Shown: in pieces, positions 45,900-57,196 of the stretch
Position numbering within the stretch: position 1 is the first letter of the stretch
Layout: each line of letters starts with the position of its first letter
Origin: Elysia chlorotica
Taxonomy: Eukaryota > Mollusca > Gastropoda > Plakobranchidae
Direction: 5' to 3'
Assembly: GCA_003991915.1 (NCBI GenBank)
Contig: RQTK01000013.1
Span: 987,694 to 1,051,693 of the forward strand
DNA: 64,000 bases
Notes under the pieces: model-generated
What the model was told of the DNA's origin: nothing
Seen by the model: only the letters and a program-made list of their open reading frames with translations
Database searches by the model: none
Program-made: the position numbers and the translations under genes

Positions 45900-47100
45900 A
45901 CAAAATCAAGAGATAGTTATACTGTCAGCTTAGTGGGCACTCTATTTAAAGGCTCTTATAAGTTCCAAGCACCTTTGAATGATAAGTCCATCATATTTCC
46001 CAGTAAGAGTGATACAACTTATCTTTCAACCACCCATGATGTGTTTATCAAAACATGTTCCCGGCAATGAGACATACTGTGTCTAGATCAATCTGCAATA
46101 CCAGCACTTCACAGAAAAGGGAACACTTCAAAAAATCTGCTGCCCTCTGTTCACCAGACATACATGTGATGTACAGTGATTGCGCTGTGTCCATGATCTA
46201 AGTACTACAGTGCAGTATATTGTGGACAAGTTCAGCTTTCTCAAAGCGAACTGTGCAGTGTCTACCAATAGTACCTTCAATCATTTTATGTACATCTACT
46301 ATAGATAGTTTTTAAGGTTTTTCTTTTGGTAAGATTTCTGAATGGGTACTCTAATAATTCTAACAGTGAATTCATACAAATAAGGTAGCATCAATCATGG
46401 ATTCTGAAGTATTAATAATTTTATTACATTTTTAAAGGTCGGATATCAAGGCTGAGTCTACGCACTATAGATCTATGTCATGTATGTATCAAAATTTGAC
46501 TGTACATGAACTACAGATATAATAAGTATCTTATAGAAAATGTTTTAAGGAGAAAGATTCGCTTTCCTTGGTTGCTTGATCAAAACGAATTTTAGTGGTC
46601 AAAAACATATCTATTTAAGCCATAATAAGGCCTACACTGTGTATAGCAAAATCTGGACAACTGCAACAACACTATAGCTTACATAGTGCATATATACATG
46701 GAGCCAAAATTGTGTGATAAACACTAATAATATAGTGCATATCTATAGACCCTTTTTTTTATTCTTTTAAAAACAATTGTTGAGTCTATATAATATGTAT
46801 ATTTATATATATACATCCCCATATATATAGATAGAATTAGAGCCTTGGATAGATTTACAGTTCATTAAGTGTACATCAGAGCTTAACAAACCAATACACA
46901 AAACAAAGGAAGTGTCTTCCAAGACCGCAATCATGGTCTGCCAAGCCCAGCATCTAGGGAGACCACGAAAAATATTGTGGTGTGCATAAGTGCCAGGACG
47001 ACACGTTCAGTTTCTTGGGTTTCCCCGATCTATTTTAATTCCCTAAGCTGCTTCGTCCTACCCCTTGCTGATCTTGCTCTTTCTATCTTCTCAATCTCTA
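45900..47100. other. Upstream region of claudin-like gene, no feature recognised
   Basis: AT-rich with short AT microsatellites (46800-46830). No exon with protein similarity. A non-coding first exon of the claudin-like gene must lie here or further upstream. Confidence 0.4.
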
Positions 47101-47149
47101 GATGTAAGTAATGGAGAGTAGATCTATAGTACACTTTATCGTCTTCACG

Positions 47150-47411
47150 TTCATGGGAGAGAGAGAGAGAGAGGGGGGGGAAAGATTTAGAGAGAATAGA
47201 GAGAAAGATTTAAAGAGTGAAGAAAGAGAGGGGAGAGGGAGAAAGAGAGCGATTGAGAAAGAAAAATAAGAGACTAGAGAGCGTGATTGAGCTAGAGAAG
47301 AGAGATTAGGGAGTAAGAGATAGAGAGAGAGGGGGGGGGATGGATGGAGAAAGAGAGCAATTGAGACTGAGAAATTAAGAGCGTGATGAGCAAAAAAAGA
47401 AAGAGACAGAA

Positions 47412-47467
<56 letters not shown>

Positions 47468-47537
47468 GAGCATGATTGAGCCAGAGAAGAGAGAGATTTA
47501 GGAGAAAGAAACTGAAGAGAGAGATAAGAAAGAGACT

Positions 47538-47582
<45 letters not shown>

Positions 47583-47589
47583 AGAGAGC

Positions 47590-47647
<58 letters not shown>

Positions 47648-47705
47648 ATTGAGCAAGAGAAGAGAGAGAATTGGAGGAAAAAAATGAGAGAGAGAGAGTG
47701 AGGTT
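47150..47705 (+). repeat. GA-rich minisatellite array
   Basis: About 550 bp in which pure (GA)n stretches alternate with a recurring unit of the type GCATGATTGAGCCAGAGAAG (variants near 47281, 47345, 47380, 47470, 47645). Minus-strand Ser/Leu frames across it are translation artefacts. Confidence 0.85.
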
Positions 47706-47885
47706 GGAAGCGGAACATGGAGTTACAACAAAGTAAGAAGGAAGGGAAACTAAGCTCAATGTGGTCTCCCCAGAGTCGAAAATCATTGCAACCGTGGTGT
47801 CCCTAGACTGGAGTGTAGAAGGACCGTGATCCCGGTCTCCCAAGACGCTACCCAAAACAAAAATAAAAGTGCCTCTGAGTCTGAA

Positions 47886-48013
47886 TGGGTAGATCTAGAT
47901 CTATGTAGATTTGTGTACTATTGATTTAGAATCTATCTAGATCTAGATTAGATCTATAGGCCTATCTATCTAGATTAGATTTGGTAGGCTACGTGAAGAT
48001 CTAGATCTAGACA
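47886..48013. repeat. TCTAGATC-rich island
   Basis: Overlapping copies of AGATCTAGATCT and close variants. Smaller islands of the same words occur at 56923-56947, 60215-60250, 60405-60422, 63655-63775, 63855-63893 and 63980-64000. Confidence 0.8.
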
Positions 48014-48173
48014 TGCAATCAGTAATGTCTGCGACTTCCTCATGACTCACGATCCACTTGTTATTAAAACAATTTTTATATCAAGACATCTGTTGCTCGT
48101 TGAGTTTGTACAGGTGTTTGAGGGTATGGGGGACCCTAAATGGCCTGAAAATGAGTGAAATGTTTAAGCTTAC

Positions 48174-48230
48174 CAGTTCAGTAAGTTGTTTACAACCGGG
48201 CACTGTGTAGTTCACAGTAGTCTCCCTTGT
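48174..48230 (-). promoter_or_regulatory. Candidate non-coding first exon of claudin-like gene
   Basis: A good donor, CTG followed by GTAAGC, lies on the minus strand at 48168-48173. It is upstream of the exon that starts with an acceptor at 45698. The transcription start is not visible. This is a guess from splice-site strength only. Confidence 0.2.
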
Positions 48231-48254
48231 CGAATGATCCTGTGGTGATCAGTT

Positions 48255-48376
48255 TGTTGCGTTTTTTGTTCATTGTTGTTGTTTGTTTGTTTGTTGCTGT
48301 TGTTGTTGTTTGATTGTTGTTGTTTTTTTGTTTGTTTGTTGTTTTTTTTTTTTTTTTTTTTGGGGGGGGGGGGGGT
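48255..48376 (+). repeat. T/G-rich low-complexity tract ending in T-run and G-run
   Basis: TTGTTGTTTG-type repeats run into about 20 T and then about 15 G. Confidence 0.9.
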
Positions 48377-49423
48377 AGATCCGAACAATAGACATAAGAT
48401 TGTTGTAAGAATCTTATTTTATTTTTCTCTTAGTCTTGTATGAACTTCGCTTCCTATTAATTAAAAAGTAATACAATACGCCCGTGTCCTTACACGCCCT
48501 GATGTTGCCATACGTAAGTAAGATTTCGAAATTGTAAGGTCCATGTTTATCTGTTGATTTGTCGAACGGATGCATTTTTGTTTTGTTTAAAAAATATTTA
48601 CGTATTTTTCTGCACTGTATACTTATGTACAAGGCTTCTCCTGGTGGTAAACAAATTGTACAAACATTAAGTTTATGTCTCATAAATTGTCCGCAAATTT
48701 ATTTGCGAATAAAAAAAGACATTTGTGCTGCAAATATTGGCCGTAAGACTAAAAACAAACAAACCCGCAGATAACATAGATTCTCTAGCTGTACAGACAT
48801 CAAGCTCATGTTTTTGTTGGTTTTTTTTTCCTTTCAATTCATTGAACTTATTTTGATCTTTTCTGTGGGAGCACCAACCTTAACACATTTACGTGCCTAA
48901 TGGGTGGAATATTAGTGAAATTGGAATAATTTCATTTGACACTGCTTTTTAATCCTTATGGCTTGTCAAGGCTTCTAATAAAGCAAATAAGTGTTGTTGT
49001 GTGCTGACACACATAGACAGTGCGAGGATACCATGAGCCTGTCTCTGCTGGTCATAATAAACTGACACAAATCCACCCACATTTATTTTTTTAACCCTAA
49101 ATATAGTGTCATTTCATGAGCATTGCTGGCAAAATACTATGACTCTGTTGAGTTAAAGACGTCCACGGGTCATGTTTTACATTACAATACAATGTATACT
49201 GAGGAGATAAAAGGGGTATCAATGAGCAATCTTGGTGTACATTGGTATCCTTCTACTTCGAGTTCTGTATTAAAAAAAACTTCCTGGAACAGTTTATTCC
49301 TGATATAATATATATATATTATATATATATATATAACTTTTATGGCCCAAAATTTTTTTTTTAGCTTTAACTTTAATATTTGAAAAATTTAGTAATTTTC
49401 AAACTGTTTTAACAATTTTACGT

Positions 49424-49660
49424 GATGTAGAGCTTGGCGTCACATCAGACACTTCTTTTTTAAAAATAATTTGGACCTAGAGTATCAATTTGAGTTGCCA
49501 ATTAGTTTAAAATTTCAATTATTACAACCAAAACCTTAGAAGTAGATGTAGAGCTTGGCATCACAGACACATATTTTTTTAATTATCTGGACCTAGAGTA
49601 TCTATTTGGGTTATCAATTATTTTAAAGTTTAAATTATTACTACCAAAACCTTTGTTAGA
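49424..49660 (+). repeat. Two diverged tandem copies, 121-bp period
   Basis: GATGTAGAGCTTGGC starts at 49424 and 49545. Both copies continue with TCACA-CAGACAC, GGACCTAGAGTATC and CCAAAACCTT in the same order. Confidence 0.85.
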
Positions 49661-50019
49661 AGTTTGTGACAGTTCATTCTATGTTTATGGGAAAAAGAGA
49701 ATGTCACACTTTAATTTTGTGAAAACATAATAACAATACTATACTTTTGGTTTATCCTTGGTACACAATAGCTAGATAATGTGTATTGTTTCATTCATAC
49801 ATTTATTTCAATTAATGAGATTTTTGGCAATTAACATAATGTGTCAGACACTCTTCCAAATTCATCATAAAAAAAAGTATTTGCAAGAAAATATGACGCT
49901 ATACTATGTTCCCTTCCATAAACAAATTTTAACTGAAGTCCTAATTTTCATGCTAGAAAGTATTAAAAATCAATTTATGCATTTCAAAAATGTCGACCTT
50001 CCGTCGGGCACCTTTTAGC

Positions 50020-52260
50020 CTTTGCTCATATACAGCAATGATATATTACACTAATCCATCTAGTATATGAAGTTAAATAGATAAATAAACAAATAGAAAG
50101 GTACCCATAACGCTGGTTGAAACAAATCCTTGTATCACTCATAAAAAAATCTGCATTCAAATCCATACAAAAAAAAATACTAAAAAGTACAACATAAAAA
50201 CAAAAGGATTCCAAGTTTTTTAAGCAAAATTTGGTTTATTAGTTTCTAGTTTATAATAAAAAGTGAAGTATAAAGAAAAATATATAAATGTTTTATACAT
50301 TTAAAGGATTGAGTTAAACTGACAGCCTGGGAAAAAAAGAACCAGGCATTAACACATGTATAAGAAAGTACATTTATTTTAAAACCGAGCCAGAAAGAAA
50401 CTTTCACACCCATAGAAAGGCAACAAGTATCACAGAAATTTTTTTTCTCTCTCCACCTGTTCTTCTACACAGACATACAAACAAAAAATCGGAGAGAAAC
50501 AACAAAACACTAGAAAAGCACTCACACCACTACAACGCCATATCAGATGCTGAATCCTTTTTATAATGAAGCAAAAAACTTTAAGTGACAATGTGGCACA
50601 AATAAAAAAAAACCTAGACTAGTTTAAAGTAAAATGCAGCTATATAAACAAAGAATATTGTGCAATAACTATTTCATAAAAAATTATTGATTACAGTTCC
50701 TCAATTCTATGACTTAAAAAAAAAATCCAGAAAACAAAAATGTTCGAAAATATAACAAAGCATAAGAATACAATAAAAAGGCCTACTCACATTTGCAACT
50801 GCAATGGAATTCAACAGTAAAGGAAAGTCAATTTAAAGATTAAAATAAAGGATAAAAAAAGTTAACAACTTGAACAAAATTAATCACATTTGCATAGATT
50901 CTTTAAACTAAAATTATTTACCCACTATAGAAATGGATAGGAAAAACAACTGGAAATTTTATTCTCTCTTGTGCCTTTCTAATATCAATGGTATTAGATA
51001 TCAGTCATATTATAATTCAAAGAGGAACATTAACATCTTGTTACATTTTCTTTAATTTGTAAAAGAAAAAAAAATCCAGCAACAAACAAAATTTTAGAAG
51101 CAGTTGTAATAATCAGCCCATTCATTGTATACTGTAATATATAACAATACAATAAAAAAAAAAAGTAAGCTATAACAAAAACCAGCTCCCAATACATAAG
51201 TCATTCTATTGGACAGTGATTATATTGTGTTGAAGTAAGAAGCTTTAATGATAATAATCACTGATAAGAAATAAGACTTACGTCTATGCCAAACAAGTTG
51301 CTTTTTTTTGTTAAACATGAGAATTAAATAAATGGGTGGGTGTGGAAAAAAAAAAGGGGGGGGGGGAGAGGAGGGTTAAAGGAGAAATAATTAATTCAAG
51401 CTAACTACATAAAGTTTTTTTTTTTTTCTTCTTCTCTCTCTCTCTCATTTCGATTCCTGTTTCTTAATCATTAAAAATATACTTGTATGTAGATGCAGAA
51501 AGGGTTGATTCTAAAATGTCATTTAAATGCCTTTAACATTAATTGGTCTTTTCCATCAGAACCTTGACAAACCAAAGAAAGGAAGTCTGAAAAGAAAAGC
51601 AAATAAAATAAAACTAACTGATGTAAAAGAGAACTTGTTTAAGAATAGTCTTAAATGTAATGTTAGTTGTATTTTTGTAGACATGACAACATATAAACTG
51701 ATCTTAATATGTTATACATGTAATGTCCTTTAATTTCAGGGTTATGATATTTGTTACCTTTGTAACTTGATCACCTCTTTATGTTGCACAAACAAAAAAA
51801 TTATTCAAACCAACACCAGAAGAATATGGTTAAATTAAATTGTTCAGCATCCTCTCTCATGTTTTTTCCATACTAATATTTGTTATGGCTACAGAAAAAG
51901 TAATTTGATAGAAAGAGCCGTGATTTTTTTCTGCAATTTGACAGGCTCATAGCATTTAAGTGTGAATTGTTTATCCATTAAGTACAAGAGGGGAAATGGT
52001 GTACAAAGTAAATGAGCAAATTGCAGCAGGCTACACAAAACCAATACGTCAGTTTAAAGTATGAAAACTTAGGCCACACTTCATCCCTTTATCTGAGACA
52101 ATTATCCTGAATCTACAAATGGGTAAGATCTGTTGCATGACAGTACACATTCATTAACCTTGATGGTCAGAAAATATTAAGATTGTAATTGCATGCCCAA
52201 TCTTTTTTTTTTATGTTTATAGTATCTCATCACTCATCCATATAAAGTCTTCTCTCTTAT

Positions 52261-52302
<42 letters not shown>

Positions 52303-52350
52303 AGAAAATGGCAAAGTGAATTGTAAATCTGTATAACGATACATGTTCTG
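50020..52350. other. Downstream region of YPPG gene, terminal exon not resolved
   Basis: The YPPG-repeat gene must end in or near this stretch. A possible terminal exon opens at acceptor TTTTCTTTTCAG (51592 downward, minus strand) and would add about 22 residues. Another splice-like pair lies at 52374-52420. Neither has sequence support. Otherwise AT-rich, with (GA)n at 52264-52299. Confidence 0.35.
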
Positions 52351-52681
52351 AACTTTGAGCACAACTGGTGGCTTACCAACATCTGCCCTTAAGCAGGTGA
52401 AAGGGTGCAGCCTCATCTCACTCTTAATAGCCTAGAAGTAGAATGGATGAAAAAAAAATTGTTCGCAATTTGCAAAAATGAACCATTCTTACATAAATTA
52501 AGCCTAATCTACATAATGTTTTCTAACCTTTTTGCTTTTTTTTTTTTTGTGTAGGTCCCCGCTTATAAAAAAAAAAGTCAAAATGGACATTTGAGGCATT
52601 TGAGGAATACATAAAAATTCAAAGAGGAAATATTTGAATTTTTCAAAGAATAATTTTGAAATTATAGTTTTAAGTGTTTAA

Positions 52682-52733
52682 AGTTTGTTCCCCCCCACCC
52701 CCCCCCCCCAAAAAAAAAAAAAAAAAAAAAAAA
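52682..52733 (+). repeat. Poly-C/poly-A tract
   Basis: Two runs of C followed by about 23 A. Confidence 0.9.
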
Positions 52734-52929
52734 CCCAACTGACTTCAACAAGAATTCAGGTTGGTTTAACACAAGTTGAAAATATTTGGAATGAACTTGC
52801 CATACATGATGTATAGAAAATTAAATTTTTTAAAAATCTCACGGTTTTATGCTCAGATATAAGAGTGTGGCAAAACCTTTCTACAGGAAGATGAACATCA
52901 ATAAAATAAAAAATAAAAAGCCTACTTAC

Positions 52930-52953
52930 GTGGTGGATATCCACCTTGTGGTG
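52930..52953 (-). CDS. YPPG gene, 24-bp exon
   Basis: It reads PQGGYPP after completing a split Ala codon. Acceptor ATTTTTCAG, donor GTAAGT. It continues the repeat style of the main exon exactly in phase. Confidence 0.75.
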
Positions 52954-55900
52954 CTGAAAAATAGTTTTAAAGTTCATTTGTGTCATTTAAACAAAGCAAC
53001 ACATAGAGATAAAAAAAAAAACAAATAAAAATCCAGACCCAATTAAGTTGAGCCCTCCCGCAAGAGGAAAAAAAAATTGCCCCATCCCCCTTAGATTGGT
53101 CATTGTGCCAACCCGATTCGGGGATTGCTGTACCAAATGATTTCATGGCAAACGATCTTGTGCCAGTCTGTGGTTCATATGTAGATAGGTCTGTTCACTC
53201 TTTTATGTCGTTGTATCACTTCCTGCTAGGTCTGCCTTTCCCCTCATTCTGCTGTTAAGATTGTTTGAGTGAGGCTCAGTGATGTCAACTTGATCATTTT
53301 TTTTTTATGAACTTTTAGCGTACTGGTACAACGGCGTACCAGACTGAGAACCTTAAAACATACTTTAAATTAATTTTTTTAGCACATTAAAGCAAAAGAA
53401 AAATGATGTACTTCTTAATCAAAACGAATTTATTAACTTTTTAAACCAAGTGGCTGGTAATATCACAAATTATGACGGAAAACGAAAAAAAAAAAACCCT
53501 TTCCATTTATAGATATCTAAAACCCTTTGTCAAAACATGGATGGGCATGCGGGCTTACAGAGTTAAGTCTATACTTAATTGTACTGAGAAAATTTACATA
53601 ATGTTTAGCTAAGCAGGAAAAAAATTAAGGTGGTTGGCAAGGACTGGCTAATTTTCAAGGCTTTACGAGCACTGATGTGATCTTTCTATGCAGAGCCTTT
53701 TTTCCGTTGGAAGATTGGTTGATTTTAGTTTTACATGTGATGCAGTAAGCCACAGCAGCTTCTTTAAACTTATGGTAGTAATCCGATTAAGAAATCACCA
53801 TTTGTGTCTTTCTCATCTAGATTTAACCAATGCCAATTACTTTGTTTTCCATCACTCTATCAATTTTTTTACACTCCATTGCACAAACATGATCAACCAA
53901 TTCCATCACAGACCAAACTTCTAGATGCTAGTCTACAATCTAGCCGCAACAGATTTAGTTCTTGAAATCTAGTCTAGATCTACATGAAGTCCTTAGATTT
54001 AGATAACCCTCCTAGTGTCCAAATTTAGACCTAGCCCACTTATGTGCGGTTGCACTTTGAATCACACTAAATTAATCCCACTGAAGTCTTTGATCGAGAT
54101 TAGTTTTTCACATAAGCTTTATACAGATATTCCGAACTAAAATCGTAAGCCAATTTTTTTTACGAAACTTCGACGGACGAGTAAAAAAAAAATATAAACG
54201 GTATCAATGGAGGCTGTCATGCCTTGCTATGTGGCAAAACTAAGACAGTTTGTGATGTCGTATGCTTTTCATTGGTTCTCTTTTAACATCTATTCTGTTT
54301 TCGTAACTTATCCTTGCTAGATCTCAAAAGCCTCTACTTTTTTAAATTGATTCTTTGTTGAGAGTTCATGTTGCATCGCCATATAACAATAATGAAAATA
54401 CATTTTAAAGGTTTATTGCTCTTAGTTTCAGATCTTTTAAAATTTCCCATAACATGAACAAGTCCTTAAGTTTTATGAACATTGATATTTGCTTGTGGTA
54501 TTTTGATTTCTGTAATTCCTTAATGGTTTTGCCATCACTGGTTATTATTTGAGATACTTGAAATGCTGAACGTGTTCAAGTTGTTTTCTGTCTATTCCAA
54601 TTCTTACTTTGACATCTTTCTGTTTACATAACAACCATTGTTTTGGTTTTGTTAACGTTCATGTCAAGCCCTTTTTGTTTACTACATGTATAACTCTTTA
54701 CAACATAAAAAATATTGGATGTATTCCTTGTTGTTTAAAAGGTTAAACAAACAAAAACAAAAACCCATTAAACCCCACGATAAAAAATCAAACCAAATGC
54801 AGTCTATATTTTACTTTGCAACATAGAAATTACTAGACACCGATGTTATGGCTTGGGACATGACTTACCTTGGAATGGCCCAGACGGAGCTGCCCCTTGC
54901 CCATACGGCGCTGGGCCTGGGTGAGGGTAACCTCCTGCCGGGTAGCCCGGCTGGGCTCCAGGGGGAGGGTAGCCCCCAGCTGGGTACCCTCCCGCAGCAG
55001 GTGGGTAGGCAGGGTTAGCGCCAGGGTAGCCCGCACCAGGAGGGGGGTGGCCTCCGGGATATCCGCCAGGCGCCGGGTATTGGCCAGGGGGGAACTGACC
55101 TGGGGGGTACTGGCCTGGAGGGTACTGGCCTGGAGGGTGCTGGCCTGGAGGGTAAGCGCCACCTGCTGGGTACGCACCACCGGCCGGAGGGTAGTGACCT
55201 CCAGGGGGGTACGCCCCTCCAGCTGCTGGGTAACCACCGTGCTTGCCAGGCTTGCCGTGTTTGCCAGGAGGGTGCCATGCAGGGCCGCCTTGCCAGGGCT
55301 ATGGAAAGAAAACACAACACACAAATTGAACCTAAAAATAGAGAACGCTCATCTTCTCCATGGAGGGTTGCAGATCAACCCAAGCTCTGGCCTTCTTGCT
55401 TTTCCCAAATGGACGGGTTGTTGTCAGTAAAATATAATGTGACAAGCCAAGTTAAGGGTATCCCACTTTGGGTTGCACTGCCATAAAGGGCTAAGAGACT
55501 TTCAACTAAGGAAGAGCTTTGCTCTCTCTAACCACAGCTTCAGAAGGGGTCAGATCTTTTTCTTTTGTATTTGTAAGAAGGCAATCATAATGATCGACAT
55601 TTCAATGTCATTTTTTGCCTCTGGTAGAAAGATCCATTGAAGTAGTACTTTTAAGTAGTGCTGAGATGAAACTGGTTGTTTAGAACCAATCCACTAGGTA
55701 CCTACATCCAGCGGAACAGGCATCGCGGTACAAGGGGCTGGAGCTGTACCTGCTTGTTTAACTATTAGACCTGTACCTTGTTCTGTTTCCCCCCTTCACC
55801 AAGGCAAGGCTAAACATTTGATCTGTTACTGTCTCTCTCCAAACACATATAAATGTTTTTTGTTGTTTTTTTCAACCTATAACATGATAGACCCATATGT

Positions 55901-57029
55901 ATATATAGTAGCTACCTAAATCAGTCCAATACCAGGTACATGTGACACTAGCCCCGTCTAATCCAGTCCAATTAAAATTTTTATGTGTCACATAATAAAT
56001 GATAAATTGGTTTGACAAAAAAATATTTTATATAATTATATATATAATATATATACTTCTTAAGTTAAAGAGAGGTTCATGCGTCTTTTCTTTTGCACCA
56101 AAAACTATGAAAGCACAAAACAGCTCCCTTTTTTGTTTTGTTCTTTAAATTTTTTTCACAGCAACGGTCTGACAAATAAATCTATTTTCATCATATTGCA
56201 AAATCATGTACATACATGCATATAGAGCATTTCTTAATAAAGTCTATAAAAAAAAATGGCAATTTTGGTTCGAAAAGATGCAAATTTGTCTCTCACATTT
56301 CAAACTATCTAAAGTAAACTAATGGCATATACATTTGATAAGCTATAATGAAAAATGACTTACTGCCATCTGGCCATGTGGAATCATTCCCTGCAGATAA
56401 AAAAAAAAAAAAAGAAAAATGTAATAATTGGTAAATTAACAACTCTTTCTATATAACATACCTAAATTGGCATTTCAATTTTCTAAGCTAACTAAGGGAA
56501 TGCAAGGATTCACTGCTCTATTGATATTGAGTGCATAAGATAATAAAATAACCACATTGTCATTTTGTTTTTTGTTTGTTTTTGTCTCTGGGAACAAATC
56601 TGGAATTTCTTTGGCCTTTTCTATGTTTTCTCTAAAGCCAAGAATTGCTGAAAATGTAGAGTTCGATATTTCGTGTTTGTGACTGATTGTTTTGTTTTGC
56701 CACTTTTGTTCTAATCACAGACATGTAAAATATCCAATCTCATTCCAAACGGATTTTCCTTACCAATAGCACATCGGGCATATTTTTTTTCGATTAGGTT
56801 TTTAAAGAATGACAGCAGTTGCTAAATTAAGATTCCTCTTTATCTCCCTGTCATTCTGCCTCTGCCCCCCTCTCCCACTCTCTCCTCTCCCCCCCCCCCT
56901 CTCTCTCTATCTCTCTCTTTCTCAAGATCTAGATTTAGATCTAGACTAGTCTTCTTCATTTTACTTTTACCTCTCATTCACTCATTCAACACATCTCTCT
57001 CGATCTTTTTAATGACACCCCCCTCACCC

Positions 57030-57081
<52 letters not shown>

Positions 57082-57142
57082 GTTTTTAATGATCCCCTCC
57101 CTCTTTCTCATTAGCTCTTTCTCTCCATCTTTTTAATGACCT

Positions 57143-57196
<54 letters not shown>

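Noticed and set aside
47098..47855. Two long Ser/Leu-rich minus-strand frames (206 and 187 residues)
   Set aside because: Both lie over the GA minisatellite; two frames open at once and there is no non-repeat coding signal.
54833..55430. Other open frames over the YPPG exon (plus and minus)
   Set aside because: The GC-rich 15-bp repeat keeps all frames open; only the frame with Gly/Pro/Tyr units joins the neighbouring exons in phase.
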